Positions 34,369 through 45,969 of a stretch of 64,000 nt of DNA are shown here, piece after piece; the stretch's first letter is position 1; every line of letters begins with the position of its first letter. The DNA is from Cryptomeria japonica. Its lineage: Eukaryota > Streptophyta > Pinopsida > Cupressales > Cupressaceae. A model generated the notes under the pieces. It saw nothing but the letters and a program-made list of their open reading frames with translations, did no database searches and was not told the origin of the DNA. The stretch spans positions 419,616,257 through 419,680,256 of the forward strand of contig NC_081415.1 in assembly GCF_030272615.1 (NCBI RefSeq), written 5' to 3'. A program made the translations under genes and the position numbers.

Positions 34369-34599
34369 ATTGATGGCAATTTGCACACATATAGCATACT
34401 TCTCCCCCTTTTACGTCAAAGACAAAGATCACAACCCAACATAGCACATTGGTCTCAACAATAACATACTCCACTACTCCCCTTGAGAGAAGCAACAACA
34501 TCAATCTAGGAAAGACATAATATGCCTTGAAAATCCCCTTGTAAAGATACATCACATCTATGCATATAATTAGAGAAAGGAGGGGCAATGATCCCTAGT

Positions 34600-35648
34600 T
34601 TCATCTTGAGATACTCAAAGCTATCCTTCATGATCACTTTAGTAAAAAAGTTTGCAACATGTTCTTTTGTAGAAACATATCACAATCTGACTTCCTTTTC
34701 TACAACCTTCTCTCTTAAGAAATGATACTTGATTGAGATATGTTTGGTTCTTGACTGCATTACTAGATTCTTTGAAATTCTTATAGCACTGATATTATCA
34801 CACATGATGGGAATAGCTTCATCATACATTACTTTGATATCCTTTAAAAAAAATTCCATCCACATAACTTGAGTACAACAAGATGCTACTTCAATGTATT
34901 ATGCTTTTGTAGTAGATAAAGATACTAAATCCTTCTTCTTACTTAACTACAAGACCAACCCATCTCCAAAGAAAAATGCACCACCACTAGTACTTTTCTT
35001 GTCATCAACACGTCTATCCCAATTTGCATTTGTGTATGCTTTTAGCATAAAATCTCCATTCTTCTTATTCCAAAGACCAAAATTTGGGGTTCCTTTCAAA
35101 TACTTGAAAATCCTCTCCACTACATGACCATGTGATTGCTTCAGATTCACCTGAAATATTTCAATTAAACAAACAACCTACATAATATACAGTCTAGAGG
35201 TAGTTAAATATAACAATTTTTCAATCATAGATTTGTACTTTTGATCCACTTCCAAAGATTTATCATCTTTTCTCAACTTACAACCAACAACTAAGGGAGT
35301 TGCAACCGGTTTACAATTCTCCATTTCAAACTTCTTTAGCATCTCGTTTACATATTTGGCCTGACAAATAAAAATTACATCTTCTAACTATGTAACTTGT
35401 AAACCAAGGAAGAATGACAACTCACTAATCATTGACATTTCAAATCTCTTATGCATCTCTTCTGAAAAATCCTTACAAAGATTGTCATTTCATCCAAATA
35501 TAATATCATCAACATAAACAACAACAATCAATAGCTTGTTACTTTCAACTTTAAAATAAAGATTGTTGTTAACAATACCTTTTCTAAAATTTTGATGTAA
35601 CAAATATCTGTCCAATCTAGCATATCAAGCCCTAGGTACTTGTTTGAG
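34600..35648 (-). pseudogene. Copia K RT C-terminal part and RNase H
   Basis: Starting right after the solo LTR junction the minus strand gives LKQVPRA, then an intact VVYVDDIIFG active-site block and the usual RT end. RNase H follows: HVVERIFKYLKGT, AYTNANWDRRVDDKKSTSG (first acid region altered from the usual D-A-D-W), PIMCDNISAI and RTKHISIKYHFLRE. Stops occur throughout, including W-to-stop after PRA. The domain order and spacing fit a standard Copia element. Confidence 0.8.
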
Positions 35649-35653
35649 TCCAT
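35649..35653. repeat. target-site duplication TCCAT (left)
   Basis: Identical to 37332-37336. Confidence 0.8.
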
Positions 35654-37331
35654 TGTAGTGTCATAAATTGTACACCCTTGCTAGGGTGGTACAATTCCAC
35701 GCTTGGTTTAGCACCCGCCTTAGTGTGTTTTGCATCTTGCATTTCTAATCTCTTTTAAGTATTTAATTAAATCTAAATCCATATTTCATCACTTCACACA
35801 TTATAAAGTTGGGCCCTTTACTCTAAGCACGCCCCTTTTCATTTTATTACTTAAATTAATCATTAAATCATAAACCCTAATTATGTCCTATTTTGATCTT
35901 TAAGGCCCAATTTCGCATATCAAAACATCTCAGAATCAACTGTAACTTTGGGATCCACTCTAATATCATCATTTCTAACAGCCCTGAAAATTTGGTAAAA
36001 GTTTGGTCGGACTGTGTGCAAGTGTAACATGGTCCCCAACATTTTTCTCGAAATTTCGGGAGCACAATTATATGATATTATAATGCTTAACCCCAAAATA
36101 TTGGTGGGAAATTCAAATCCTAGGTCAGCCTTAAGGTGAAATTGAGATCTAGGTAGGTCGGTCTAAAGGTGAAATTGAGATCTAGGGTTTCATACATAAG
36201 AGCTCTCTTTCTTTATTTGAAGGCCTAGAAATTTTTGGCTAAGGGCTAGTGATTACAAGGAGCCTTTTATGTAGCAAAAGATCAGATCTTTGGAGTCTTC
36301 AACAACACCTATCAAGCATTCATCAAATATTCTTTCATCAATTGAGGATTTTGAAGATATAGGAGATCACCGACTAAAGATCGGCTTGTACCTCTCCCTT
36401 GGGGTTGGGTATGGTTTCATGTTGTTTCTATGTCTTTATATGAGCTTCATAAAATCAATTTGATTTAAATTCATGCTTAAGATCACTTTGCATAATTGGT
36501 TTAGAGCATTTACTTTGTCAATTACAAGCAATTATGGTTTACTCTTTAGGGCTGCTCTAGATTGTTTACTCTCATCCTAGGCTCTTGCACACACACAAGG
36601 TTCTTGCACACACTATTTTACTATACAAATCGGCTATTTGCTGAGATGGAAATCAACAAAATAAGGGTTTGACTAAGGAAAAACCCCATATAGCCACCCA
36701 AAACCCTATTTTCAGCTACGGGTGCAGATTCGGGACTCGAGCGTCGCTACAACTTTCAAGATTGGCAAAGTGCACAAAGATAGTTCCAGGGCTTAGATCT
36801 TAGAAAAAAACTCTGGGACAACAGTGTGACACCCTGGTCCTACCTAGGATAGGAGAATGGCACCCTAGTCCTCCCTATTTTCAGAAATTTTTTCACAAGA
36901 CAACAGTTTGAAATCTACAGATCCTAGTCTTTTAGATACGACTTCTAGTCTACAGAATCAGGACAGGGGCATAGCACTCCGGTCCCGAAAATTTTGGCTT
37001 AGATTTCTAGTATAGGTGCACCTCTAAATTTGTCTCTTAATCTGTACTTTTCGGTAGTATATCAATTATCCTCAGTTCTACATTTCCAGATTAGGGTTGT
37101 TTATGCATACTTGTACTCTAGGTTAAATCATTCAAATCTGCACTTTTGCATCACTTCTTCCCCTCATTTGCAGCAAAGGAATAGAAAACCTCAGAGGTAA
37201 TCCTTAGCTCTCTCTTCCTCACAAGAAGTAGCCAAAGTCTGTTACCTCCCTAGGCTCTTTCATATTCCACAATGTGTACATGAGAGTGGGATTAGGGCTT
37301 GTTTGCTTAGTCTCATTTTTTCCCCTGCACA
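35654..37331 (+). mobile_element. solo LTR inserted in the RT of Copia K (1678 bp)
   Basis: Starts TGTAGTGTCATAAATTG and ends CCCCTGCACA, with TCCAT on both sides. Omitting it with one TCCAT lets the Copia RT frame run straight through the conserved YGLKQ block, which fixes both ends. It holds three GGAC...GTCC dyads: 36816-36840 and 36847-36871 (31 bp apart) and 36961-36985. It also has a module like the leader of copy 2 (about 35930-36070). Its start resembles the TGTAGCATCC LTRs, so it belongs to the same broad lineage. Confidence 0.88.
36816..36985 (+). repeat. three GGAC...GTCC dyads in the solo LTR
   Basis: 25-bp units at 36816, 36847 and 36961; the first two are spaced 31 bp, as in the other LTR families. 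Confidence 0.7.
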
Positions 37332-37336
37332 TCCAT
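37332..37336. repeat. target-site duplication TCCAT (right)
   Basis: Pairs with 35649-35653. Confidence 0.8.
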
Positions 37337-38156
37337 ATAAAGTCTTCTTCAATATGAAAACCATATTCAAATCTTCTGACACCTTGAACCCATCTGATTT
37401 ATGCAACACATACCTCTTCTTCAAGTTCTCCATTTAGAAAAGCTGACTTAACAATCCATCTGATAAACCTTAAAAATTTTATAGGTAGAAAAAAAAAAGA
37501 AACATCCTTATAGCTTCCATCCTAGCTTCTAAAATAAACTTCTCCTCAAAATCAATACCTTCAACTTGTAAATAACCTTTGCATACCAACCTTGCCTTAT
37601 TCCTTGTGACTTTCCCTTGTTCATTTAGCTTATTCCAAAACACATACTTAGTTCCTATCACATTTTTGTCCACTGGTCTGGGTGCCAATTCCCATTTTTG
37701 ATTTTTTTGTATCTGACTTTACTCTTCTTCTATTGCTTTTATCCAACTATCTTCTTTGCTTTCTTCCTCATAATACTTTGGTTCCACCTATAAAAGAAAA
37801 CAATAGGTTGTTTTCTCATTTGCTTCTGTAACTCTTCCTCTTGTCTAAAAACCTCTATTTTTATCTCCAATAATCTGATCTTCTAAATGGTTCTTTCTCA
37901 CATATCTGGCTGGAGTCTTAGACACTTGCTTAGGTTCTTCTTCTTCTTCATTTGTTTATTTTTCACTTTTGTCTTCTAGATCAATCTTCTTTTCTGCAAT
38001 AGCTAGAATAATCTCAAATTCAGTCTCTTGTTTAGGTTTAGAGTTAGTATGATCCCATTCTTCATAGACTTTTACATTTGTACTCTCTACTATCTTGTTT
38101 AATATCTTGTTGTAACACTGGTAGGCCTTGTTATTTGTAGCATATCCCAAAAATAT
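37337..38156 (-). pseudogene. Copia K linker and RT N-terminal part
   Basis: Minus strand shows [39 protein letters not shown] and further RT blocks up to the solo LTR junction. Upstream is a Glu/Lys-rich linker (about 37956-38150). Several stops and an A-rich slip near 37490. Confidence 0.75.
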
Positions 38157-39065
38157 TCATTCATCTTCTCTGTTATCAAACTTTCCTAAATCATCTTCAT
38201 CTCTTCTGATATAGCATTTTCTTCTAAATATTCTGAAATACTTTACAGTAGGAGGTCTTCCATTCCAAATCTCATAAGGTGGCTTAGTATGATTTACTCT
38301 TATTTGTACCTTTTTAAGAATATAGATACTAGTATGCACAACTTCTTTCCAATATACATTAGCCAAGTTAGTATATTTAAACATAGTTCTAGCCATCTCA
38401 ATAGTAGTCATATTTTTTCTTTCTACAACTCCATTCTGCAAAGGGGTTCTTGGGGTAGAAAAGTGCCTTCTAATTCCATGTTTTTCACAAAAACTATTAA
38501 ACTCATTTGAAGTAAACTCTCCTCCTCTATCAGATCTCAAACACTTGATTTTAGTATCTTTCAAAAGATTCAGATATTTCTTTCAAGATTGTAACCCATG
38601 TCATCCTAGAGTAATCATCAATAAGAAACATAAAGTACCTTTCTCCGTTATGTTTATTTGTCCTAGCAGGTCCACAAAGATATGTGTGAATCAACTCCAA
38701 AGGTTTAGTAGTAGAATATTCCTTTTTCTTGAATCTCTCTACGTCTTTTTCCCTAGTTGACATTCTCTTTGTATTTTTTAGTTCCTCTCTTTAGTCTTCT
38801 GACAAAGTTTGTCTCAATCTTATCCATATTTTCACTTGCTTCTAATTCATCATTAGCTATCTTTGAAACATTAAATGCAACTTCTGTTCTTTCTCTTTTA
38901 ATATCTTCCATATATGATATTTCATAGGCAGATAATGACTCAAGGAGTTGATCAATTTACCTATCCAAATCATGATATTATTAAATAACACACTTCTTTG
39001 GCTTGTAAGGTTTAGGTAGAGAGAAAAATCCTTCTCACAACATCACATTCTTCTCTCTTTCCACC
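38157..39065 (-). pseudogene. Copia K integrase
   Basis: Two overlapping frames (38551-38763 and 38157-38564). Core residues: the first acid is lost, reading ELIHTYLCGP where D is expected after HT; the second is present in CLRSDRGGEF and the third in NGVVERKN. WKEVVHTSIYILKK and NGRPPTVKYFRIF follow as usual. Beyond 38763 the match fades into A/T-rich sequence up to the junction with element D. Function is lost. Confidence 0.8.
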
Positions 39066-40248
39066 TATATTGTGGTGAAAAATTAAGGTTTACACCACAA
39101 GAAGGATGAAAACTGTTAATTTTTACTTGGGGGCCATTACATTAGGAAAAGATAAGAATTTGATAGATTTAAACCTAATAGATCTAGATGTTGATCAGAT
39201 TCCAGGGATCTTGGATGAGCCTCTTCTTTCTCTTGAGTTGAATTGAATTGTTGAAGATGTTGAAATTAGGGTAAATCGGTTGGAATTAAATTAAAAATGC
39301 ATTAACGATGAGCTATAATTGTCGAATCAAGCCATGAACTTGGATCTGAGCAATGTAAGAGTATTCAGACCCATTTCTAGAAGGAGCTCTCAATTTTTCA
39401 GGACCATGGTGGTGGTCGCCCTAGTCCTTTGCACTTTTCGCACTCCAATGGGGGATCAATTCATCATTTTAAATAAAGCCAATTATGAAGATCATAGCTC
39501 CATACATGTTCCTGCGCACGAGATAAAGAGGAAATAACAACGAGAATAGGGATTTTCCTAAATCAAACCCTGGTTTAGGAATTAACCTTGAATGAAAGAT
39601 TACAAATATTGAAATAAACAATGGAAAGATATAGCTCAGATCTGTAATGCCTGATAATGATGCTTTGTTTCTTGAATGTAATCACATATATCATATGAAA
39701 TGGCATGAACATGACAAAACCCTAATCACACATGCATGCTTGCATATGAATGATGTAATTTACTCCAGAATGGTTGAATGAAGGAAATGGAACCTTGAAG
39801 ATCTCTATAAATGATGGATGATGAATACTTCAATTCTTTCAAATGCTTGATTGCTTGAATGAAATTGCTAGGATGAAAATAGGTTGATCAAATGTCTTTA
39901 TTTAGGGTATCCTATGTCAACTTACTGATTAGGTTGACCTCTAATAGTCACATAGAGCCACCAATTTCATTTCCCATCGGAGTGATAGGTCACATCCTCC
40001 ACTTGAAACATGGGCCCCATTGAGGGGGACCAATGTGCTAATGCCTTGGTCCTCCTCAATCAAGGACCTCAATTTAGCCCCAAGGAGAAGGACATAGCTC
40101 CAAAAGATCAATTGGCAGGTGTATATGGCATGAAAAATGGAGTTGAGGCACTGAATGAACCCAAATAGGAGATGAGGAGGGAGAAGTGCTAAAGTAGGGG
40201 CACAAACATGAGGTGTAAATTGATGCAGTGACAATTTATGATGCTACA
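39066..40248 (-). repeat. 3' LTR of element D (1183 bp)
   Basis: Sense start TGTAGCATCATAAATTGTCA at 40248; its other end is CACAATATA (TG/CA changed). Matches 44134-44760 over the shared part. One dyad at 40027-40052 and a second GGACC...GTCC region near 39402-39428. Confidence 0.85.
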
Positions 40249-40263
40249 TTTAGCCCCCACTTT
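40249..40263 (-). promoter_or_regulatory. polypurine tract of element D
   Basis: Complement AAAGTGGGGGCTAAA against the LTR. Confidence 0.75.
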
Positions 40264-41795
40264 AACGGGATTATGAGCCTACTAAAATACTCGTGGTAAA
40301 GTAGATTAAAGAGAGGAGCAATGAGGATCACAATCACAAGGAGTATAAGACATCACTAATTTTGAGGAACGAAGCCCCAATCTTAGGATCTTAAATCGCT
40401 CAAACACATGCAAGGGCACACAAAAAAAGACAAAAAAAAACAAAGAAAAAAAGCAAGAAAAGAAAAAAGACACACAACACACGATAGCTAAAAAACAAAA
40501 CAAGACCTCAAGTCAACTAGCCAAAGAGACCTCGATATCAAAATGTCTCAACAACTAATATCATTCTTGAAAAATGCCATCTCAAGAACACAAGGGGTCA
40601 CATAAAAGAGAAAAGCACACATCATCCATGAACCACCAATAGAAAAGCTACGAGATCATGATAAGAAGGAAAGAGAGAGCATGGATACATGTTAGATGTG
40701 CTTTTCTAGATGATCCATGAGAAGAGTGATGAGAAATGACATGGATACACACTCTAGATGTCTTGTTCTAGTCGATCCATGTTGGGGAGGAGAGTAGGGA
40801 CAATCTAGCTATGTTTTGATAGTTCCACTCATCCTTGTGCATGTTTGCTTGAGTGAAGTATAGTTTCAAGTATATAGCATCCTGTATAAAAGTTTTTTTT
40901 CTCTGGTTTCAAGAGTGAATCAATTTGTTTAAGATATTTAATACAAATGAAAAGGCCAAGGGGTGAATGTTTGGTTTTAGGAACATCTCGTATAAGAGTT
41001 TGTTTTCTATAGTTTTGAGAATGTGTAACCCTATTTAAGACAGGTACATGCCTGGTTTCGAGGACATCCCATGTAATATTTTGTTTCTCCTAGTTTTGGT
41101 GATGTCTACTCCCATCTTAGACATATATCAAATCCTATGTCTAGTTCTGGGCATGAAGAATCTTGTATAAGAGTTTGTTTTCTCTGGTTCTGAGTTTGAA
41201 CACCTCATTTAAGACATGCAAAGATATGGTACACTATAGTACAAAGAGGGTGATATGTATGCCCCCCCTTAAGATATCAACACAACCCTATGTTTATGTC
41301 TTAAGGAATCTAGAAACAAGGATACCCACCTTCAACACCAACAAGATATCCTTTAGGAAACAATGTCATAAATCCAAGCTAAAGAGAGAATACTCTTACA
41401 AGAAAGGATAAGATAGTTGAAAAAGATATATCTTTCAACAAGTGTAAAGAGGATCCTTGGAGGAGAAGAGATATTTTCTCAAAAGACATCTACCTCCAAG
41501 AGGATTTTCTTGAACAAACATAGCATCTTCTACCAAAATAAGGGAAGGAGAACAAGAATGCATGCCTTCCCCCTATCACTAGGTAAAAGATATTCTTGAT
41601 GAAGGATGCCACACTTTTGACCCAATGTGAAGGGTAAACTTATAATAGATATACATTGTCAAGTGTAAAAGAGGTTGTAGCCAAGGATATACACCTCTTG
41701 CATAAGAGAGAATCCTTGAGTGAACAATAAATTCACACAAGGAATGACACCAAATCATAAGAAAACATCACTCAAGAAAGGAAAAGTGGATCCTT

Positions 41796-41832
<37 letters not shown>

Positions 41833-42250
41833 TCATTGCCCCCTAAGCATAGAGACAATGAGAATAATTACACAACCTCTAAGGAGAGATTAAACATAAG
41901 AAAATGCACACAATACTCACATGAATAAATATCCAATGCAAGAAAAGATATTTAGATATGTAAAATACAACTCTAACGAAGAGGTAATCTTCAAAGGGAA
42001 AGAGAGAACATTAGAATGAAAGATCACATATTCCACTAAAGAGAAATATTAACCATAAAATACATACTATTCCACACAATAAAGGATGCCAAAACATGAA
42101 AAATGCAACCCCTAAAGGGAATAGTGACATTTTAGATAGACAAAAGGATAGAGGCAAGAACAGACCATGTTGCTACCCCAAGATGTTTGATATTGAAAAA
42201 GCGTCACCTCTTATGACAAAGAGCCCCCAATTAAGTTACCTACAAGTTTC
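40264..42250 (-). other. 3' non-coding region of element D with repeats
   Basis: Counterpart of 24392-26765. Four or five copies of a TCTTAAAC/ACTCTTATA-type motif at 40870-41225. A GA-dinucleotide run of about 35 bp at 41797-41831. Predicted ORFs are not supported as genes. Confidence 0.6.
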
Positions 42251-43300
42251 ATTGGGTGAGGAGCAACATGAAGGGTGAGTAGAGTGATAAGGCACTACTT
42301 TGTCACTAAGAAAGAGAGCAATATCAGTTGAAAGATCTATGCGGGCCCTATCAAATTGTTATTGAAAAAATTCCTTAAATGCTTTAGATTTTCCAAGAGA
42401 TTGAAAACCAGCATGATGAAAAAAATAATGTTCACTACCTTCTTTATGCTTATTGCTAAATTTAATGAAAGGAAAAACAACATTCTTATCATACTTTAAT
42501 TTCCAAAAGATTCTAGTTGCTAATGTCTCCTGATCATCAATATGATAAGGCCTTGTCACTTGAGATGTAGGAAAGGATTGTTAGAAGAATAAGAATTATC
42601 ATCTATGAGTTTAAATATGCCTCTATCAATGAGTCCTTGCATTCCATTTTAAAAATCAAGACAATCATTGGTAGTGTGATCATTAGTTTGGTGATATGAC
42701 CAGAAAGGAATTTTTGAAGAAGAAGCACTTTAAGATGAATGATAGGTTTTTTGTCTTGCAAGATGATCTTTGAAGTCTTGAATCATAAGGAGATAATTTA
42801 TAGGAGAATCATGATAATGTCCTAGGCCTTTTGTGTTAGCTTGTGTAGGAGGGCTTATAGGGACTCTAATTCCTTGTTCAAAATTTCCAAGTCCTTGTCC
42901 TCTAAAACCTTGTTTTGATATTATGTTATAGCCACTCCTATAATAATTTCTTAATTGAGAAGGAGGATGGATATTATAATATATTTCTTTGAATTTTGTA
43001 GTGTAAGTGTGTTTAGAGGGAACAAAGGGACAAGTAGATGAAGAAGCAATATCTTGTGAAGGAGGATTTTCTTGTCTATCATCATGCATATCTTCATTGA
43101 TGGGTTAGGAAGGATGATTATTATCATCTAAAGCCTCATATTTACTTAATGTTATGTTGGGAGATAGATCATGAATAAAATTCATAACATCATCTTCTCT
43201 ACATATGTTTTGATGACTAAGATAGGCTCTAGGAGAATAGGGAGGATCTAGAGAAATAAACACCAATATTTTGATCTTGTCCCCCTTGTGCTAGGGTATG
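42251..43300 (-). pseudogene. gag remnant of element D
   Basis: Minus-strand pieces matching 23593-24391 of A: ISKQGFRGQGLGNFEQGIRV within 42730-43089, and RIFWKLKYDKNVVFPFIKF within 42359-42559. The first knuckle region is interrupted by stops and the second has lost both cysteines (YFFHHAGFQSLGKS). Part of the upstream stretch is present as two direct copies near 43305-43420 (GTGTATGAGAAGAAGATGGT). Confidence 0.7.
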
Positions 43301-44120
43301 TGTATGAGAAGAAGATGGTGCCATGTTTCTCTTAAATTCTTGCTCTCCATTAGAGATATCATTGATAGGGTATGTGTATGAGAAGAAGATGGTGCCATGT
43401 TTCTCTTAAATTCTTGTTCTTCATTCACATTAGATACCTTAGGAGAGGTACAAGTATTATGTTTTTCATTAACATCTCTAGGATTGGGATCTACAAAAGC
43501 TTTAATGTGATCTACATATGTAATGCATTTTCCTAAAAATATCACAATAAAACAACATGCACTATAAATGAAATATTTGAGATCTAATTGATTGAAAGGA
43601 AACAATTTAGAGATTCTAAAAATGCAATATGCCAAAGTGTTATGAATGAAAAGAAGAAATCTGAAATGAAAAACATGATTATGATAAATGCAAGTGAAAA
43701 GAAAAGTAATCGAATGTGAAATATAAAATAAATCACATCTATTAAGTTCCATTATTAATTTTTAAAATCAGATCTGAAAATTAAAGTGATGAATTATGCA
43801 ACCCACAGATCCAATTAACCAAAATAAATTAGGGTTTTTTATGAATTAAACCTCTAAATTTATGTAATTTGATTAAAATGAGATCTATGAATGAAAATTT
43901 GAAATTTGAAATGTTTCTAAATCATATCTAAAACAATTAATCCAAATTAGACAACCCACAAGCTCAATTTTAGAATTTAAAAGTTAGGGTTTTTGCTGAT
44001 TTAAACTCTAATTTTTTTAAATTCACCTAGAAATTAAACTTGTAAATGTAAATTTGAATTTTAAATTATATAAACACTAAAATCTAAGAATATAAATAAT
44101 AATTAGAGGTATAAGGATTT
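43301..44120 (-). other. leader of element D
   Basis: A/T-rich, with AATTTTAAATT-like runs as in A. The 153-residue ORF at 43291-43752 overlaps the leader and has no recognisable domain. Confidence 0.5.
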
Positions 44121-44130
44121 GGGTTCACCA
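44121..44130 (-). promoter_or_regulatory. primer-site motif of element D
   Basis: Complement TGGTGAACCC, three bases from the LTR end, as in copy 2 and A. Confidence 0.6.
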
Positions 44131-44133
44131 AAA

Positions 44134-44760
44134 TGTATTGTGGTAAAAAATTAGGGTTTCCACCACAAGAAGGATGAAAACCGCTAATTTTTACTTGGGG
44201 ACCATTACATTAGGGAAAGATAGGAATTTGATAGATATAAACCTAATAGATCTAGATTATGATCATATTCTAGGTATCTTGGATGATCCTCTAATTTCCC
44301 TTGAGTTTAATTGAATTGTTGAAGATTTTGAAATTAGAGTAAATGGGCTAGAATTGAAGTAAAAATGTGAGAATAGTGAGCTATAATCGTTGGATTGAGC
44401 CACAAACTTGGATCTGACCAATGTAAAAGTATTCAGACTTGTTCCTAGAGGGAGCTCTTGATTTTTTGGGACCGTGGTGGTGGTCTTCTTGGTCCTCCGC
44501 ACTTTTCACACTTCAGTGGGGGATCGATTCATTACTATAAATAAAGCCAATTCTGAAGATCGTAGCTCCGTACTTGTTCCTGCTCAGTAGAAAAGAGGAA
44601 ATAAGTTAGGAATATGGGGTTTCCTAAGTCAAACCATTTAGGAATTAACTTTGAATGAAATATTGCAGATACTGAAATAAATAATGGAAAGATATACCTT
44701 AGACTTGCAATGACTAATAATGATGTTTTGCTTCTTGAATGTAATCACATATGTTGTATG
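44134..44760 (-). repeat. 5' LTR of element D, truncated to 627 bp
   Basis: Aligns with 39066-39693, then stops after TCACATATGTTGTATG. Sequence starting TGTTGGTTG at 44761 is unrelated; it could be an inserted LTR with duplication GTATG, but no second copy is in the window. Confidence 0.75.
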
Positions 44761-45969
44761 TGTTGGTTGAATTTTTTGCAAATGAGGAGAGTTTACAAAA
44801 TTGTGGTTTCAACCACATCAAAATGAGATTAAATATCTCCTAGTTTTTAAGGGAAGGATCCCTTGTAATTCACTACTCTACCCTTATAAAATAAGCTACG
44901 AGTTTCAACTCCTAATCTAACTTGGGTGGTACATCATCCTATCCTCTTTCTTCAAGATAGATGTTATTTTTTTCCTCTTTTTTTAGGAAAGAATTTACAA
45001 TATAGAGTAGCAATAATTCTTATAATTTCATTGTTACAAATTAACTTAGAATGCAAGAATGATATTATATGGATAAGTAAAGAAGCAAAGTTTCTATAAA
45101 GGTCCAAAGTCCTTCGTTGCTTCTCTAAGATCGGAAAGAGTGCTTAAGCTCAAAGTCTTAAAACTCATTGTTGTCCTATCAACCTTTTTACAAATACTCT
45201 GTAACCCAATGTGTTAATTAAAAAAATCAAAGTAAAGCACAAACTCTTTAACCTGACTCCTAATTACAACTTCCGATAATATTTTCTTGAAATAATAATA
45301 TGAAGCTCAAAGCCTTCAAGTTATGATTTCGTTTTACAAGATGACACAATGAAGCACAAAGTCTTCAAAGTGTTACCTTAATATATTTCAGCTAACTTAA
45401 ACTTGAAAATAACAATATGAAGCACAAAGTATTCAAAATGATATCACAATCACCAATTCCTAATTCTATTAACAAGAGTCAAAATATGACACAAAGTTCA
45501 CCAATTAACAATTGCCTCTATTCTTTAACAATATTCTCTCAACAACACCTTTACTTGAGCAAAATAAGAATTTATAATGAAAATGACATAAGAACACTCT
45601 CACCATAAACTACAAATAAATCCAACTCAAAGTCTGGACGCCAATACTTTCTTCTTAGTTGATCAAGTTTATAGAATCACAATAGGAACATAAAGTTTCA
45701 CTTTTTCTCTTCACTTCGACAGAGTTTTGACATATAGATTAAAGATTATAGATACAAATTACAAAGAGAAACCACATATATATAGGAAAGGTGCATTGAG
45801 AAAAACTAGGAAATGTTATGACTAATTCAAACAAGAGTCCTAATTGACTTTGAACTCCTACATTGCCTAAGTGCAAAAACTAAATGCAAAATGACACTTG
45901 AGGTGTAAAAGTCTTATTAAAAAATGCATGTACTATGAAAAATAATAAGTGTCACCAAACAATCCATTT
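44761..45969. other. A/T-rich stretch of unknown origin
   Basis: Begins with TGTTGGTTGAATTTTTTGC at the break in element D. Repeated short phrases such as GAAGC(A/T)CAAAG(T/C)(C/A)TTC near 45100-45430 occur about four times. No gene. Confidence 0.4.

Larger units (their letters stand above)
32800..39065 (-). mobile_element. Ty1/Copia retrotransposon K, 5' end removed by element D
   Basis: Minus orientation: 3' LTR 32800-34353, polypurine tract, RNase H and RT, linker, integrase, then an abrupt end where the LTR of element D begins at 39066. A 1678-bp solo LTR (35654-37331) splits the RT. Frames are broken by many stops. Gag and 5' LTR are absent from the window side. Confidence 0.85.
39066..44760 (-). 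mobile_element. non-autonomous element D, second member of family A
   Basis: Minus orientation: 3' LTR 39066-40248, polypurine tract 40249-40263, repeat-bearing non-coding region, short gag remnant, leader, primer-site motif and the 3' half of the 5' LTR (44134-44760). It inserted into, or replaced, the end of Copia K. CCACC (39061-39065) precedes its left end, but the right end is truncated so no duplication can be confirmed. No enzyme domains. Confidence 0.85.

Noticed and set aside
41797-41831. GA-dinucleotide run
   Set aside because: Ordinary microsatellite within element D; no further structure.
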